Source of the DNA: Betaproteobacteria bacterium
Lineage (GTDB): Bacteria > Pseudomonadota > Gammaproteobacteria > Burkholderiales > Burkholderiaceae_C
Reading direction: 5' to 3'
Assembly: GCA_947453725.1 (NCBI GenBank)
Contig: CANGHH010000011.1
Span: 1 to 64,000, forward strand
Length of the DNA: 64,000 nt
In this document: in pieces, positions 63,417 through 64,000 of the stretch
How the letters are laid out: each line of letters starts with the position of its first letter
Numbering within the stretch: the stretch's first letter is position 1
The notes under the pieces: generated by a model
What the model saw: only the letters and a program-made list of their open reading frames with translations
Told to the model about the DNA's origin: nothing
The model's database searches: none
Program-made: the position numbers and the translations under genes

Positions 63417-64000
63417 ATGCGCCACGCCATCCAAAACCTGCCCGGCTCGCAGATCCGCCTCGTGGCCAACGCCGGCCTGGGCCGCAGCGATGTGCTGCCC
63501 TTCTGGTTCGGCGAAAGCGACGAGGTCACGCCCGAAGCCATCCGACAGGCCGCTGCCGAATCGCTGGCGCGCGGCGAAACCTTCTACTCGCACAACCTCG
63601 GCCTGCCCGAACTGCGGGCGGCCATCGCCAGTTACTGCAGCGCGGCCCACGGCGCGGTGGATGTCGATCGCGTGGCCGTCACCTCGTCGGGTGTCACCGG
63701 CCTGATGCTGGCCATGCAGTTGCTGCTGGACGCGGGCGACGAGGTCGTCGCCGTCGTGCCGGTGTGGCCCAACCTCACCGCGCAGCCGGCGATCCTGGGC
63801 GCACGGGTGACGCGGGTCTCGCTGCGCCCGGTCGACGGCGCCTGGCGCCTGGACTTGCAAGAATTGCTGGCCGCGGTGACGCCGGCCACCCGCATGCTGC
63901 TGGTCAATTCGCCGAACAACCCGACCGGCTGGACGCTGAGCCACGCCGAGCAACAGCTGCTGCTGGACCACTGTCGCCGCACCGGCACCTGGATCGTCGC
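63417..64000 (+). CDS. PLP-dependent aminotransferase (C-terminus cut by window edge)
   Basis: Class I/II aminotransferase, first 194 residues visible. Stretches: LPFWFGESDEVTPEAIRQAA, ETFYSHNLGLPELRAAIASY, VTSSGVTGLMLAMQLLLDAGDEV and LLVNSPNNPTGWTLSHAE, the NxPNNPTG substrate/PLP loop. The active-site lysine lies beyond the edge. GGAG is seven bases upstream of ATG. Substrate cannot be judged. Confidence 0.88.
   Translation, partial: MRHAIQNLPGSQIRLVANAGLGRSDVLPFWFGESDEVTPEAIRQAAAESLARGETFYSHNLGLPELRAAIASYCSAAHGAVDVDRVAVTSSGVTGLMLAMQLLLDAGDEVVAVVPVWPNLTAQPAILGARVTRVSLRPVDGAWRLDLQELLAAVTPATRMLLVNSPNNPTGWTLSHAEQQLLLDHCRRTGTWIV

Noticed and set aside
1-64000. CRISPR arrays, insertion sequences, prophage, integrons, tRNA genes
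   Set aside because: No regularly spaced repeats, transposase or integrase motifs, or cloverleaf sequences were seen on reading both strands; a tRNA scan would settle the last point.

Overview
This is a high-GC chromosomal window from a betaproteobacterium. It most resembles Burkholderiales of the Rubrivivax/Leptothrix/Ideonella/Roseateles kind. The basis is the gene content and order: FxDxF-type PEP-CTERM proteins, zapB-zapA-6S RNA, rpsU-yqeY, a complete iscRSUA-hscBA-fdx cluster, an intracellular PHB depolymerase, TRAP transport and assimilatory nitrate genes. I saw no insertion sequence, prophage, CRISPR array, tRNA or rRNA. Nearly all of the window is compact coding sequence with many ATGA/GTGA overlaps.

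Layout. 1-7.6 kb (minus): an operon for a type II secretion / type IV pilus-like machine (GspG, GspF, GspE, PilM-, PilN-, PilO- and PilP-like proteins and a lipoprotein secretin that runs off the left edge). 7.9-14 kb: an exported M18 aminopeptidase, a threonine aldolase, a small unknown protein, two tandem PEP-CTERM proteins and a secreted amidohydrolase. 14-21 kb: a rhodanese sulfurtransferase, then a minus-strand row of six genes (LVIVD-repeat protein, small secreted protein, large membrane protein, MFS carrier, anchored unknown protein, Tat-exported class D beta-lactamase). 21-30 kb: a membrane cNMP-binding protein, SuhB, TrmJ, CysE, Mog, DarP, PmbA, then a metallophosphatase overlapping an unusual Ser/Thr-kinase/universal-stress fusion. 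29.8-33 kb: a TRAP transporter whose binding protein converges on its permease genes. 33-36 kb: small housekeeping genes with rpsU.

34.5-42 kb (minus) carries nirB-nirD-nasA-ybiB-cobA for assimilatory nitrate and nitrite reduction and siroheme synthesis, divergent from a degenerate PAS-GGDEF protein. 43-48 kb carries 6S RNA, zapA, a zapB-like gene, nth, rsxB, phaZ and tyrB. 48-56 kb (plus) carries uvrB, a low-molecular-weight phosphatase and the ISC iron-sulfur cluster, with an IscR-type operator and a terminator inside the cluster. 56.5-60.3 kb (minus) is nitrate uptake (nrtA-nrtB-nrtD) behind an ANTAR regulator gene. The window closes with tsaD, an Hsp20, a periplasmic binding protein and a truncated aminotransferase.

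The most rewarding regulatory region is the 59.4-59.6 kb leader of nrtABD. A near-perfect sigma-54 promoter is followed by two hairpins whose six-base loops carry A at position 1 and G at position 4, the signature recognised by ANTAR proteins. The second hairpin uses the same bases as the 5' arm of a terminator just ahead of nrtA. With the ANTAR gene directly upstream, this reads as a complete nitrate-responsive antitermination switch.

Limits: all calls are by eye from sequence. Family names rest on recognised motifs and remembered relatives, not on searches, and transmembrane and signal-peptide calls are visual.
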